Assembly: GCF_014851675.1 (NCBI RefSeq)
Contig: NZ_JACVAE010000001.1
Coordinates: 1,736,001 to 1,800,000, forward strand
Reading direction: 5' to 3'
Source of the DNA: Rhizobium sp. ARZ01
GTDB lineage: Bacteria; Pseudomonadota; Alphaproteobacteria; Rhizobiales; Rhizobiaceae
Length of the DNA: 64,000 nt
Shown here: piece after piece, positions 28,239-37,398 of the stretch
Layout: every line of letters begins with the position of its first letter
Position numbering within the stretch: the first letter of the stretch is position 1
Translations under genes and position numbers: made by a program
The notes under the pieces: generated by a model
Told to the model about the DNA's origin: nothing
The model's database searches: none
The model's input: only the letters and a program-made list of their open reading frames with translations

Positions 28239-29032
28239 CAGGCTGCCTTTGCGATCTTCTCGTTGGCGAAGCCGAGCGAGAGGCCAAGCACGATCCAGAA
28301 GAACAACGTCGTGGCGAGCGCCGCCACGGCGAACTCCGCGCCGAGGACAGCAGGCACGTCGCTGGCGAGGTCCGTCGGCTGCGGCGCGCCATAGACGTGC
28401 GGCGCCGCAATCAGGGCCATGCCGGCGACTTTGGCACCCAAACCGTCCTTCAAAATCAGGAGGTAGAGCCCGCCCGCCGAAAGGGCGACCGTCCCCAGCC
28501 ACCAGACCTGCCGCTCGGCAAGGTCGGCTGCCGGAAAGCCGGGAAGCTCCGGCGGCAGACCGATGGCCGGCAGCAGGTGCACGGCAAGCCAGCCGGCAGC
28601 CCCCCAGAGAGCGCCGTTAGCGACCGTGATCGGGTTGCCCGTCACGAGGCTGACGCCTGCGAGGAGCAGGCCAAAGCCCGCACCCGCCACCAGATTGGCA
28701 AGCAGCGTGCCGGAAAACCGGCTCATGCCGAACATGATGCCGCCTTCCTCTTCGTCATGCGCAGCGCCGCCATGAGCGTAGGCGACGGACACCGGCGAGA
28801 GATAGGAACCGACCTTTGATAGGGCGGCACCCAAATCAAGGGCAGAATGCTCTTGCGTTGTCTGAAGATGGGTCTCGGTGCCCGTTCCAGCCGGTGCCGT
28901 CTCGGCTCCGCCGCCTTCATACTCCTCGGCATGAAGGATGAGCGGAATCACGCGCGCCTCCTGGGCGACCGTCATCAGGGCGCCAGAGAACAGCCCGGCC
29001 ACCAAGGCGGCCAGGAGATATTTGACGATCAT
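28238..29032 (-). CDS. cbtA: Cobalt transporter subunit CbtA
   Basis: A 264-residue membrane protein with an N-terminal helix, a His/Glu-rich loop ([12 protein letters not shown]) and further hydrophobic segments, matching CbtA, the proposed B12-regulated cobalt transporter found with CbtB. It lies 10 bp after cbtB under a cobalamin riboswitch. Cobalt uptake is family-level knowledge, supported here by riboswitch control and neighbours. Confidence 0.9.
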   Translation of the reverse strand: MIVKYLLAALVAGLFSGALMTVAQEARVIPLILHAEEYEGGGAETAPAGTGTETHLQTTQEHSALDLGAALSKVGSYLSPVSVAYAHGGAAHDEEEGGIMFGMSRFSGTLLANLVAGAGFGLLLAGVSLVTGNPITVANGALWGAAGWLAVHLLPAIGLPPELPGFPAADLAERQVWWLGTVALSAGGLYLLILKDGLGAKVAGMALIAAPHVYGAPQPTDLASDVPAVLGAEFAVAALATTLFFWIVLGLSLGFANEKIAKAA

Positions 29033-29042
29033 GTCATCCCCC

Positions 29043-29216
29043 TTAGTGGCAGGGGAAGCCGTAGGAGTGGCGAGTGTCGTGCGCGGTATCGTGCAGGACC
29101 GACGAATTGGCGAGGCCTGCGCCGAACACCAGGAATCCGCCGAGCAGAAGCGCTACGAGACCGGCATAGAGACGATCGTTGAGGGAAAGGGAAACAGAAG
29201 AAACGTTAGCAGCCAT
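29043..29216 (-). CDS. cbtB: Cobalt transporter subunit CbtB
   Basis: A 57-residue protein with one membrane helix (about 15-36) and a C-terminal metal-binding tail with His at 42, 46, 50 and 57 plus a Cys (HDTAHDTRHSYGFPCH). The start at 29216 has GGAGG 5 bases upstream; a 10-residue longer frame exists but lacks a ribosome site. It is the first gene after the cobalamin riboswitch. Confidence 0.92.
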   Translation of the reverse strand: MAANVSSVSLSLNDRLYAGLVALLLGGFLVFGAGLANSSVLHDTAHDTRHSYGFPCH

Positions 29217-29274
29217 GACAACCTCCGTGCTGGCAATGGGGAACATCCCCTAGGCGGGCACTATGCCCTTCATT

Positions 29275-29525
29275 GGAGGCAGGTCTCCTGGCTCGTGGCG
29301 TCAGGTGCATTGCACCAACGGTCCATCCTCGCCTTCCCGGATGAAAGCAGCATGAAAGGCGGACGATTCGTAGAGATAGAGGCGTCCAGACCCCGGTTCA
29401 TCATGCCGCCACCCAGTGGCTTTGCCGATCGCTTCAAGACCGGCTGGATAGGCCTCGCCACTCTACAGTCGCGGGGTCGGCCGTGATTGGAGCGCCCTGA
29501 TTGGGTCCACCCCGTCACATTCCCA
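29275..29525 (-). promoter_or_regulatory. Cobalamin riboswitch upstream of cbtB
   Basis: Read on the minus strand, the conserved cobalamin-riboswitch elements occur in order: AATCAGGG (near 29502), CCCCGCGACTG (29476-29466), GCCACTGGG (29420-29412), CCGGGAAGGC (29340-29331) and GAGCCAGGAGACCTGCC ending near 29278 (the B12-box side). Two small hairpins follow before cbtB (GGGCATAGTGCCC and GGGGATGTTCCCC, about 29267-29238). They may form the expression platform. It should repress cbtBA-cobPW-cobN-GFA-cobO when cobalamin is plentiful. Ends are approximate. Between it and 29656 I see nothing else. Confidence 0.92.
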
Positions 29526-29655
29526 TTTACGCGCCCGTTCGTTTCCGGACCGGCGCGCCATCCAATAGGCGATGATTATGCCCGGCGAGCGAGGAAGTCA
29601 ATCGACCGTCAGCGTCATCCATATTCCGGAAACCGGCGTCACGACACCGGCCCGA

Positions 29656-31434
29656 TCAATAACCGGGGCCGCTCCGCCGCATGCCGCCCTGATAGACCGG
29701 ACCGTCGTAGTATCTCTCGACCGGCCCCTCGTAGTAGCCGCCGTAACCGCCGACGGGACCCTCCAGGTAACCGTCGACCGGCCCTTCGTATACGCCATAG
29801 CCGTCGACCGGCCCCTCGTAGATCCGATAATCATCATTGGCGTAACGGTTATCTTGATAGCGCTGCCGCGCCACACGCTCGCGATTGCGATTCGCGGCGA
29901 ACTGGCCCGATTCGCGCAGTTGGCGATACTGCTTGCGGGTGAGGTAGCCATCGGCGCTATAGCCGAGCGAACGCTGCCATGCCGCAATTGCCGACCGGGT
30001 TCGCGGACCAAATACGCCATCGGCGCCGCCCGTGCTGTAGCCGAGCGCATTCAGCCAACGCTGCGATTGGGCACGCGTGCCGGCATCAAGATAGGCTTCG
30101 CGGACGTCCGGCGGCGTTTGGTACACCGTCGTCTGTGACTGCAGTTTTTGCCTGGCAGCAGGCTGTTCGGTAACGACACCGCTTGCGCTCGCATTGTCCT
30201 CTACCGTCGTACCGTCATCCTGTGCCGTCGTACCGATGTTGGTGTTTTTCTCGAGGTCGGCCAGGCGCCGGCGCGCCTGCTTGGAAAACCGGCCATTCGG
30301 ATACTCGCTGAGATATTTTTCGAAGGCCTCGGCCCGGCCGTTGAGAACAGCGCGGCTCCAGCTATTGTCCTCGCGCCGAGCGAGACGCTCGGCCTCGTCG
30401 CTCTCAGCCTTGGTCGCCGTACCCGCTGCAGTCGAGCCATCCAGCTCGGTGGGCAGGGCTTCAGCATCCAATGCATCTGCGGCATTTGGAGTTTGCACCG
30501 GCGCGGTCGGTTCGGAGCTGGCCTTCGCAGCCTGCTCGGCCTTCAGCCGCGCTGCCTCTGCGGCCTCTTCGGCCTTGGCGCGTTCGGCTTCAGCCGCTGC
30601 TTGCGCAGCCTCTGCCTTTGCCTTTGCTTCTGCCGCTGCCGCGTCTGCCTTGGCCGCAGCCTCAGCTGCAACCCAGGCATCCTGTTCGGCCCTGATCCGA
30701 GCAGCCTCAGCGGCCTCTTCGACGCGCTTACGCTCCGCCTGTGCAGCCGCCTGCTCGGCATCAGCCTTTGCCTTTGCTTCTGCCGCTGCCTTGGCTTCTT
30801 GTTCCGCCTTCAGGCGCTCTGCCTCGGCCTTCGCCTGTTGCTCCGCCTTCAATCGCGCAGCTTCCGCCGCTTCTTCTGCACGTTTGCGCTCTGCTGCGGC
30901 TTTTTCTTCCGCGACGCGTTTTGCTTCTGCTTCCGCGCGTGCCTGCTCTTCCTTCCGCAGACGTTCGGCTTCCTCAAGCCGTTTACGTTCGGCTTCGGCG
31001 GCAAGCCTTTCCTCTTCGACCTTCGCCTTCTCGGCCTTGACCTTGGCCTCTTCCTCGGCCTTCAGACGCGCGGCCTCGGCGGCCTTCTGCTCGGCTTGCG
31101 CCTTTTCCTTCTCGGAAGCTGCAACGCCGCCCGCCTCTTGCGTCGTCTCTTTCGCATCGGTCGCAGGCTTGGCCACGCCGGCCGCGTTCAACTCGGCAAG
31201 GCGAAGCCGGGCGATCGAGGCGAACGTGCCGTTCGGATACTGCTTGAGGTAATCTTCGAACCCCGCCGGATCACTGCTGGACGAAACCTTTTGCCAAAGG
31301 GAAAATTCGGATTCCCATCGCTTGCTCGCGCTCACAGCCGGCTTCGTTTCCGCCGCCTGCACCGCAGGTCCGCCCGCAAGGGCAAGTCCCAGCAGGCTGG
31401 CCAGTCCGAGTTTCGCAAAACGCGCGCTGGTCAT
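29656..31434 (-). CDS. Secreted coiled-coil protein with peptidoglycan-binding domain and C-terminal repeats
   Basis: The 592-residue product has a signal peptide (cleavage likely after AVQA, residue 27). It then has a short repeat unit (WESEFSLWQKV...FEDYLKQYPNGTFASIARLRLAEL), a long Ala/Glu/Lys-rich coiled coil (about 105-310), and a second copy of the unit (NSWSRAVLNGRAEAFEKYLSEYPNGRFSKQARRRLADL). A PG_binding_1 domain follows (AQSQRWLNALGYSTGGADGVFGPRTRSAIAAWQ). It ends in a Tyr/Gly-rich tail with repeated YEGPVDGY-like units. It probably resides in the periplasm and touches the cell wall; function is unknown. It separates the cbtB operon from cobQ and has its own upstream gap of 174 bp. 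Confidence 0.8.
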   Translation of the reverse strand: MTSARFAKLGLASLLGLALAGGPAVQAAETKPAVSASKRWESEFSLWQKVSSSSDPAGFEDYLKQYPNGTFASIARLRLAELNAAGVAKPATDAKETTQEAGGVAASEKEKAQAEQKAAEAARLKAEEEAKVKAEKAKVEEERLAAEAERKRLEEAERLRKEEQARAEAEAKRVAEEKAAAERKRAEEAAEAARLKAEQQAKAEAERLKAEQEAKAAAEAKAKADAEQAAAQAERKRVEEAAEAARIRAEQDAWVAAEAAAKADAAAAEAKAKAEAAQAAAEAERAKAEEAAEAARLKAEQAAKASSEPTAPVQTPNAADALDAEALPTELDGSTAAGTATKAESDEAERLARREDNSWSRAVLNGRAEAFEKYLSEYPNGRFSKQARRRLADLEKNTNIGTTAQDDGTTVEDNASASGVVTEQPAARQKLQSQTTVYQTPPDVREAYLDAGTRAQSQRWLNALGYSTGGADGVFGPRTRSAIAAWQRSLGYSADGYLTRKQYRQLRESGQFAANRNRERVARQRYQDNRYANDDYRIYEGPVDGYGVYEGPVDGYLEGPVGGYGGYYEGPVERYYDGPVYQGGMRRSGPGY

Positions 31435-31608
31435 GCAAGTTCCCTTTCGATCGCTGCAGAGACGCCTTCGCAGGCTAGCCGCTATTGGACGCCTTCAAGG
31501 CCATGGTACCGGATTCCGGCGCAACTTTGGTGATTGTCGATCATAACCGAATTTGCGCGGGCATCTGCAATATTCGACGTTTCTGGACGGTCAATTAATC
31601 GGGAAAAC

Positions 31609-33069
31609 TCAATCACATCGCATGAACGAAGCCAGCCATTGTGGGTCAAGGACAACCTCGAGCTCGGCTGCCACGCCATCTAGGGCTTCATCGACCGCCT
31701 TGCCATAGTCGAAGCCGCCACCTGCAATTCCGAACTCGGCCAGCAGGCCGGCCCGAAAGGGGGCACTGGACAGCAGGCCGTGCAGATAGGTGCCGAAGAC
31801 ACGCCCGTCCGCAGACGTCGCCCCGTCGGCGCGGCCGTCGATCGCCACAGCCGGCCTGGCACAATCGGGGCCGGTGGTCCGGCCGAGATGAATCTCATAT
31901 CCTTCAAGCGGAACGTCATAGCGAAGCGAACGCGCAACACTGTTGCGCACTGTTTTTTCCGGCGCCATTTCGGTCTCCACCTCAAGCAGACCGAGCCCTT
32001 CGACCTCGCGATCGCTCCCCTCGATGCCGAGAGGATCGGTCACACGCCGGCCGAGCATCTGGTAGCCGCCGCAGATCCCGATGATATGTCCGCCGCGGCG
32101 ATGATGCTGTTCCAGATCACGGTCCCAACCTTGGGCCCGAAAATCGCTGAGGTCGGCGATGGTGGATTTCGAACCGGGAAGGATGACGAGACCGGCATCC
32201 GCGGGGATGCGCTCGCCGCGGCGGACGAAAACGAGATCGACGTCCGGTTCCTGGCGCAGCGGATCGAAATCGTCAAAATTGGCAATACGGGACAACACCG
32301 GCACCGCCACCCGCAGCGCCCGAGCCTGCCCTGTCGTCAGCCGCTCCAGCACCACGGAATCCTCAGCCGGCAGCCGCCGGGCATGTTTCAGCCACGGCAC
32401 GACGCCGAAGCAGGGCCAGCCGGTGTGCGCCCCGACCGCCCTGATGCCGTCGTCGAAAAGCGAAACGTCGCCACGGAACTTGTTGATGAGGTAGCCGGTC
32501 ACCATCGACCGGTCTTCCTCGGGAAGGATCGCATGGGTTCCGACGAGGGAGGCGATGACGCCGCCGCGATCGATATCGCCCACCAGCACGACGGGCACGC
32601 CGGCCCGCGTCGCAAACCCCATATTGGCGATATCGCCGGCCCTGAGGTTGATCTCCGCCGGCGAGCCGGCTCCTTCGACCACGACAAGGTCGGCGCCTTC
32701 GCTGACCGCTTCGAAACTATCCAGCACTGCACTCAGCAATTTCGGCTTCAAAGCCTGGTAGTCCCGCCCCTTTGCCTGGCCGAAAACCTTGCCCTGGACT
32801 ACGATCTGACTACCGGTGTCGGACTGCGGCTTGAGAAGTACCGGGTTCATATGCACCGAAGACGGCACACGCGCGGCCAACGCCTGAAGCCACTGCGCCC
32901 GACCGATCTCGCCGCCGTCGGCCGAAACAGCAGCGTTGTTCGACATGTTTTGCGGTTTGAACGGCCTGATCTTGAGGCCCCGATTCGAAGCTATCCGGCA
33001 CAGGCCCGCAACCAGTACCGTTTTCCCGACATCGGAGCCTGTTCCCTGCAGCATGATTTTTTTCGTCAT
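31609..33069 (-). CDS. cobQ: Cobyric acid synthase CobQ
   Basis: A glutamine-dependent amidotransferase of 486 residues that amidates the b, d, e and g carboxylates of adenosylcobyrinic acid diamide. It has the N-terminal P-loop GTGSDVGKT (9-17) with FKPQNMSNN, VEGAGSPAEINLR, and a C-terminal amidotransferase domain with nucleophile C333 in GICGGYQMLG and the late FGTYLHGL. It is not overlapped with the other cob genes, being separated by the coiled-coil protein gene. Confidence 0.96.
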   Translation of the reverse strand: MTKKIMLQGTGSDVGKTVLVAGLCRIASNRGLKIRPFKPQNMSNNAAVSADGGEIGRAQWLQALAARVPSSVHMNPVLLKPQSDTGSQIVVQGKVFGQAKGRDYQALKPKLLSAVLDSFEAVSEGADLVVVEGAGSPAEINLRAGDIANMGFATRAGVPVVLVGDIDRGGVIASLVGTHAILPEEDRSMVTGYLINKFRGDVSLFDDGIRAVGAHTGWPCFGVVPWLKHARRLPAEDSVVLERLTTGQARALRVAVPVLSRIANFDDFDPLRQEPDVDLVFVRRGERIPADAGLVILPGSKSTIADLSDFRAQGWDRDLEQHHRRGGHIIGICGGYQMLGRRVTDPLGIEGSDREVEGLGLLEVETEMAPEKTVRNSVARSLRYDVPLEGYEIHLGRTTGPDCARPAVAIDGRADGATSADGRVFGTYLHGLLSSAPFRAGLLAEFGIAGGGFDYGKAVDEALDGVAAELEVVLDPQWLASFMRCD

Positions 33070-33301
33070 GTGCCTTCACTAGCATCGCGCCCGCTGGCGG
33101 CAAAGTCCTGAAAACGGCGCGTTGCCGCCGCGATCCGGCGTCGCCCCGCCACATTCTCACACCACGCCGGAGCGCCCTTGCGCAAAACATCTATTTGCGA
33201 CACTCAATGCCGAGAACGATTGCGATTCCAACATTACGCAAGCGTATACACAAGTCTGGATGCGACGGACACACGCGGCGCCCGCAATGAGGACCAAGAC
33301 C

Positions 33302-33445
33302 ATGCTGTACATCTTCAGCAAACCGAATTTCATTCAGATCGCATGGAACGGACTGGCGCCACAAAACCAGTCGCGCATTCGCAATGTCGTTGCCGACGCA
33401 CCGCTTGGACCACTTCGTGTCATTCGCACAGGAAATGTCGGCTAA
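33302..33445 (+). CDS. Possible small protein (47 residues)
   Basis: An ATG with a GAGGACC ribosome-like site about 10 bases upstream opens a 47-residue frame (MLYIFSKPNFIQIAWNG... RVIRTGNVG). A strong terminator begins 25 bp after its stop, which supports a short transcript in this region. An earlier in-frame ATG at 33287 is possible. I recognise no family; it could be a leader or noncoding transcript instead. Confidence 0.35.
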   Translation: MLYIFSKPNFIQIAWNGLAPQNQSRIRNVVADAPLGPLRVIRTGNVG

Positions 33446-33469
33446 GAACGTCGACATCGCCGCAGCACC

Positions 33470-33504
33470 AATGCCTCCAGCCGTCGGCGGAGGCATTTTC
33501 TTTT
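33470..33504 (+). terminator. Intrinsic terminator
   Basis: A perfect 9-bp stem (33470-33478 with 33489-33497, 10-nt loop) leads into TTTTCTTTT on the plus strand. It ends whatever is transcribed across 33302-33445. Confidence 0.8.
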
Positions 33505-34040
33505 GATCTCTGCAAAAGAAAAAGCCGCAGCGCACTTAAGCCCCGCGGCTGGTCCGAAACACGGACAAGGCCGGAATACGCACCGGCGATATTCGACCCC
33601 GGTACGCACTACCTGATCCGGGGACCGGCAGTAACTTGGCTGCCGTGACGACACAATTAGCCGCACATCGTTACCGGATCGTTATTGAGACCTTAACCAA
33701 AAGTGAATTGCGCGTATTTATTGCAGATAGAACCACTTTTTTCGCGCTACCGCCGTTTAGGGCTCTGGGCTCCGCTGAAGCCCACTCATTCGCTGCAAGG
33801 TTGATTTCTTTGTCGGAATCCTTACCCTGACTGCTGCGACAAAACACGTACGGTCGGTGACAGGGTTCGATCCTTCCGAGACAGCAGAAGATGGATGTCG
33901 CCGCAAGCAGGGTATCGACTTGCCTGACGCGCTTATCGGCCCCCAGCCTGCCGCTTGTGACGACCGGGCAGAACAGGAAATGCAGAGCCTCGTCCTGCCC
34001 CAGATGGTTTGCTGCATTGAGACTGGGAGGTCTTGAGACC
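33505..34040. other. Gap without a clear gene upstream of the betaine-type transporter
   Basis: This stretch has two short GC-rich inverted repeats (CCCCGG...CCGGGG near 33597-33624 and CGGCAG...CTGCCG near 33627-33646), then an AT-richer part around 33660-33830. It should carry the promoter of the substrate-binding protein gene. I see no credible coding frame. Confidence 0.5.
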
Positions 34041-35039
34041 ATGGAAAAACTTCTCGCTGCAACCATCCTGGCCGCTGGCCTCTACGCCGGTTCCGGGTCC
34101 GCACAGGCTGCCGATTGCGGTAGCGTTTCGATCGCAGAGATGAATTGGGCATCGGCCGGTGTTGCCGCGCAGGTCGACAAATTCATCCTCGAGAATGGTT
34201 ATGGCTGCACGGTCAACCTCGTGACCGGCGACACGATGCCGACCTTTGCCTCTATGAACGAAAAGGCCGAACCGGACCTGGCGCCGGAATTCTGGGTGGA
34301 TTCGGTGCGCACCGCGCTCGATGCCGCAATCGCAGAGGGCCGCCTTATCCAGGCTGCACCGCTCCTTTCCGAGGGCGGCGTGCAAGGCTGGTGGATCCCC
34401 AAATTCCTTGCCGACGCCCACCCCGACATCAAGACTGTTCAAGACGCCCTGAAGCATCCGGATCTGTTCCCGGCGCCAGAAGACCCCAAGCGTGCCGCAG
34501 TCTACAACTGCCCTCCGGGCTGGAACTGCCAGATTTCCACGGCCAATCTTTACAAGGCACTGGGAGCCGACAAGCTGGGATTCGATCTGGTCGACACGGG
34601 CTCGGCCGCGGGCCTGGATGGATCGATTGCCAACGCCTTCGAAAAGAAGATCGGCTGGCTCGGCTACTACTGGGCGCCGACCGCGATTCTCGGCAAGTAC
34701 GACATGATCAAGCTCCCCTTCGGCGTCGAACACGACAAGAAGGAATGGGATGCCTGTACCGCCATTCCGGACTGCCCGAACCCGAAACTGAACGGTTACC
34801 CGGTCGCCGGCGTCTATACGATCGCGACCAAGGCGTTCACCGAAAAGGCGGGCGTCGCCATGGACTACGTCAAGACACGCAAGTGGGACAACCAGACGGT
34901 CAGCAAGGTGCTGGCCTGGATGAGCGAGAACCAGGGCACGAACGAGGACGCAGCGAAGTACTTCCTGCAATCCTATCCGGACCTGTGGACAACCTGGGTG
35001 TCCCCGGAGGTGGCAGAAAAGGTCAAAGCCGCGCTCTAA
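34041..35039 (+). CDS. Glycine betaine/choline-type ABC substrate-binding protein
   Basis: A periplasmic OpuAC-type binding protein of 332 residues. It has a signal peptide (cleavage near SAQA, residue 23) and many tryptophans placed where such proteins build an aromatic cage for quaternary ammonium ligands (W36 in MNWAS, W85 in PEFWVDS, W117/118 in GWWIPK, W206 and W211 in GWLGYYWAP). The ATG at 34041 has GGGAGG 11 bases upstream; longer frames lack a signal peptide. The ligand could be glycine betaine, choline, proline betaine or another betaine. It is the first gene of an importer unit ending just before bmt. Confidence 0.9.
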   Translation: MEKLLAATILAAGLYAGSGSAQAADCGSVSIAEMNWASAGVAAQVDKFILENGYGCTVNLVTGDTMPTFASMNEKAEPDLAPEFWVDSVRTALDAAIAEGRLIQAAPLLSEGGVQGWWIPKFLADAHPDIKTVQDALKHPDLFPAPEDPKRAAVYNCPPGWNCQISTANLYKALGADKLGFDLVDTGSAAGLDGSIANAFEKKIGWLGYYWAPTAILGKYDMIKLPFGVEHDKKEWDACTAIPDCPNPKLNGYPVAGVYTIATKAFTEKAGVAMDYVKTRKWDNQTVSKVLAWMSENQGTNEDAAKYFLQSYPDLWTTWVSPEVAEKVKAAL

Positions 35040-35272
35040 CGCGGCGGAACAGGCAATAGAACTCCGGGCCGCCTGCGAGACGGACCGGACAGTTCACAAA
35101 GAAATGGGGAAGAGAAAAGCAAGGTCGCAAACAGGCACATGAAAGCATCCACTTCATGTGACAACATGGCGGCAAGCCGGACCGAACAATAGTAAATGCA
35201 GCGTCCAAGACGCGCCCCGGCCTGCGGTGGGGCAGACGCGACGGCGGTGCCCGGCAGGACAAGGGGATCGAG

Positions 35273-36181
35273 ATGGCATTGTGCGACTACATGCCAGCAT
35301 TGCTTTGCAGGTTTCCCGCGCTGAGCGATTCGACGATCCGCGTGGGGCGCAAGGCAATTGACGACGGCTTCAAGGGGCTCGTGCGCTCCTATGCCTCCAT
35401 CATCGATGCGGCTGTCCAGCCGTTGCAGACCTTCCTGAACTTTCTGGAGCGCCTTTTCGTGGGCTCACCGTGGCCGATCACGCTGGCGCTGATGCTCACG
35501 ATCGTCTACTTCGGCAGCCGCGACCTGAAGGTCACCATCGGCACCGCGTTCGCCATGTTTTTCATCGGCCTGTTCGGTCTCTGGAACGATGCGATGGTGA
35601 CGCTGGCGATGACCACCGTGTGCACGATCTTCGCCGTTCTGCTCGGCATGCCGATCGGAATACTCATGTCGCGCTTCGATCGGGTTCAGTCGTTCGTCAA
35701 TCCCATCCTCGACGTGATGCAGACGATGCCGAGCTTCGTCTATCTCATCCCGGTGGTGATGATCTTCGGCATCGGCAAGGTGCCCGGCATGATCGCCGTC
35801 GTGATCTACGCCATCCCACCGATGATCCGGCTGACCAATCTCGGCATCCGGCTCGTCGACAAGGAGGTGCTGGAGGCGGCAGACGCATTCGGCTCTTCAA
35901 GCTGGCAGAAGCTGAGGAACGTGCAGTTCCCGCTAGCGCTTCCAACCATCATGGCAGGCATAAACCAGACGATCATGATGTCGCTGGCTATGGTCGTCGT
36001 CGCGTCGATGGTGGGCGTTGGCGGTCTGGGCAAGAACGTACTGGGCGCCATCAACAACCAGTTCTTCACCGTCGGTTTTCTCAACGGCTTCGCGCTCGTC
36101 GCGATCGCCATCATTTTCGATCGAACCAGCCAAGCCTACGGCAAGCGGCTGCAGAAGCATTCGGAGGTCGTCCATGGCTAG
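35273..36181 (+). CDS. Betaine-type ABC transporter permease (ProW-like)
   Basis: A 302-residue inner-membrane permease of the ProW/OpuAB class. An N-terminal amphipathic stretch precedes about six or seven helices, and the conserved cytoplasmic loop EAADAFGSSSWQKLRNVQFPLALPTIMAGINQTIM contains the EAA-G motif that contacts the ATPase. The start at 35273 has AAGGGGATCGAG before it. The 233-bp gap from the binding-protein gene (35040-35272) holds no obvious gene or terminator. It overlaps the ATPase start by 8 bp. Confidence 0.92.
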   Translation: MALCDYMPALLCRFPALSDSTIRVGRKAIDDGFKGLVRSYASIIDAAVQPLQTFLNFLERLFVGSPWPITLALMLTIVYFGSRDLKVTIGTAFAMFFIGLFGLWNDAMVTLAMTTVCTIFAVLLGMPIGILMSRFDRVQSFVNPILDVMQTMPSFVYLIPVVMIFGIGKVPGMIAVVIYAIPPMIRLTNLGIRLVDKEVLEAADAFGSSSWQKLRNVQFPLALPTIMAGINQTIMMSLAMVVVASMVGVGGLGKNVLGAINNQFFTVGFLNGFALVAIAIIFDRTSQAYGKRLQKHSEVVHG

Positions 36182-37226
36182 TCATGCAATCGAAGTGAAA
36201 AATCTCTACAAGATCTTCGGCCCCCGAGGCTCGGACTATATCGAGATGGTGAAGAACGGGCTCGGCAAGGCCGAACTGAACGAGAAGTATGGCCACGTTC
36301 TCGGGCTGCAGGACATCAACATCGCCATGCCAGCGGGCGGTGTCATGGTCGTGATGGGTCTGTCCGGCTCCGGCAAGTCGACGCTCATCCGCCACATCAA
36401 TCGCCTGATCGAGCCGACCGCTGGCGAGGTGCTCTATGACGGCGTCGATATCTGCCGGATGAACGAAAGCGATCTTCGCGCCTTTCGCCGCCACAAGACC
36501 GCGATGGTCTTCCAGAAATTCGCGCTGTTGCCGCACCGGACAGTGCTCGAAAACACCGTTTACGGCCTTGAGATTCAGGGCGTTCCGGCCGCTGAAAGCG
36601 AAAAGCGCGCCCGCTACTGGATTGATCGTGTTGGCCTGTCCGGTTTTGAAAAGCACTATCCCAACCAACTCTCTGGCGGCATGCAGCAGCGCGTCGGGCT
36701 AGCCCGCGCCCTCACCAACGATGCCGAAATCCTGCTGATGGACGAGGCCTATTCCGCGCTCGATCCGCTGATCCGTGTTGACATGCAGACTGTCCTTCTG
36801 GACCTGCAGAAGGAGCTGAAGAAGACGGTCGTCTTCATTACGCACGACCTGGACGAGGCGCTTCGATTGGGCGACAAGATCGCCATCCTGCGCGACGGTA
36901 AGGTTGTGCAACAGGGCACCGGCCAGGACATCGTGCTGAAGCCTGCCGACGACTACATCACCGCCTTCGTCAAGGAAGTGAACCGTGGTCGTGTCATCAA
37001 TCTCGAAACGATCATGATACCACTTTCGGGGAATCCGGAAGGTATGCCAATTGCCAGGGGCACCGTGCTCGAGGCCGCAGCCCGCGCCATGACCGCCGCC
37101 AATCACGCTGTGGCCCATGTGGTTGACGAAGCGAATCGGCCGGTCGGGGCCGTCACGCTCAGCGCGATTATCGCCGCCATGGTCACACCGACCAGTCACG
37201 AGGAGCGCCCCCAGGCGGCCGCATAA
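36174..37226 (+). CDS. Betaine-type ABC transporter ATP-binding protein (ProV-like, CBS domain)
   Basis: A 350-residue ATPase of the ProV/OpuAA type with Walker A GLSGSGKST (62-70), signature LSGGMQQR (166-173), Walker B EILLMDEAYSALDP (D190) and the ITHDLDEA switch. A C-terminal CBS-like segment (AAARAMTAANHAVAHVVDEANRPVGAVTLSAI) may sense ionic strength as in related osmoporters. The start at 36174 overlaps the permease stop. It completes a three-gene importer whose next plus-strand gene is bmt, 172 bp downstream. Confidence 0.94.
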   Translation: MASHAIEVKNLYKIFGPRGSDYIEMVKNGLGKAELNEKYGHVLGLQDINIAMPAGGVMVVMGLSGSGKSTLIRHINRLIEPTAGEVLYDGVDICRMNESDLRAFRRHKTAMVFQKFALLPHRTVLENTVYGLEIQGVPAAESEKRARYWIDRVGLSGFEKHYPNQLSGGMQQRVGLARALTNDAEILLMDEAYSALDPLIRVDMQTVLLDLQKELKKTVVFITHDLDEALRLGDKIAILRDGKVVQQGTGQDIVLKPADDYITAFVKEVNRGRVINLETIMIPLSGNPEGMPIARGTVLEAAARAMTAANHAVAHVVDEANRPVGAVTLSAIIAAMVTPTSHEERPQAAA

Positions 37227-37244
37227 ACTCTATGCATGGAAAAC

Positions 37245-37273
37245 AGCAGGACGCCCCAGTAGGCGCTCCTGCT
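37245..37273 (+). terminator. Hairpin after the betaine-type transporter
   Basis: An 11-bp stem with one bulged base pairs 37245-37255 with 37262-37273 around a 6-nt loop. There is no T run after it, so it may be a partial terminator or an RNA processing/stability element between the importer and bmt. Confidence 0.45.
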
Positions 37274-37307
37274 AGTTCGCGCTCTGCGCTTCGGCGCTTG
37301 CGCAGAC

Positions 37308-37323
37308 ATAAAGAAATCTTTAT
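37308..37323 (+). promoter_or_regulatory. Inverted repeat upstream of bmt (candidate SAH-repressor operator)
   Basis: ATAAAGA-AA-TCTTTAT is a 7-bp inverted repeat with a 2-bp spacer, about 75 bp before the bmt start. From memory it resembles sites recognised by ArsR-type S-adenosylhomocysteine-sensing repressors (SahR) that control methionine-cycle genes in proteobacteria. No such repressor gene is in this window, so the link is inference. Confidence 0.45.
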
Positions 37324-37398
37324 ATCCTTAACTCACTTTGAGATACAGGGATCCGGCCTGCCGAATGGTGTCTGCCGGCACGACAAGGAAATATTCTG

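Noticed and set aside
37274..37398. A SAM- or SAH-type riboswitch upstream of bmt.
   Set aside because: The only clear structure is a short hairpin and the 16-bp inverted repeat, which fits a DNA operator better than a riboswitch.
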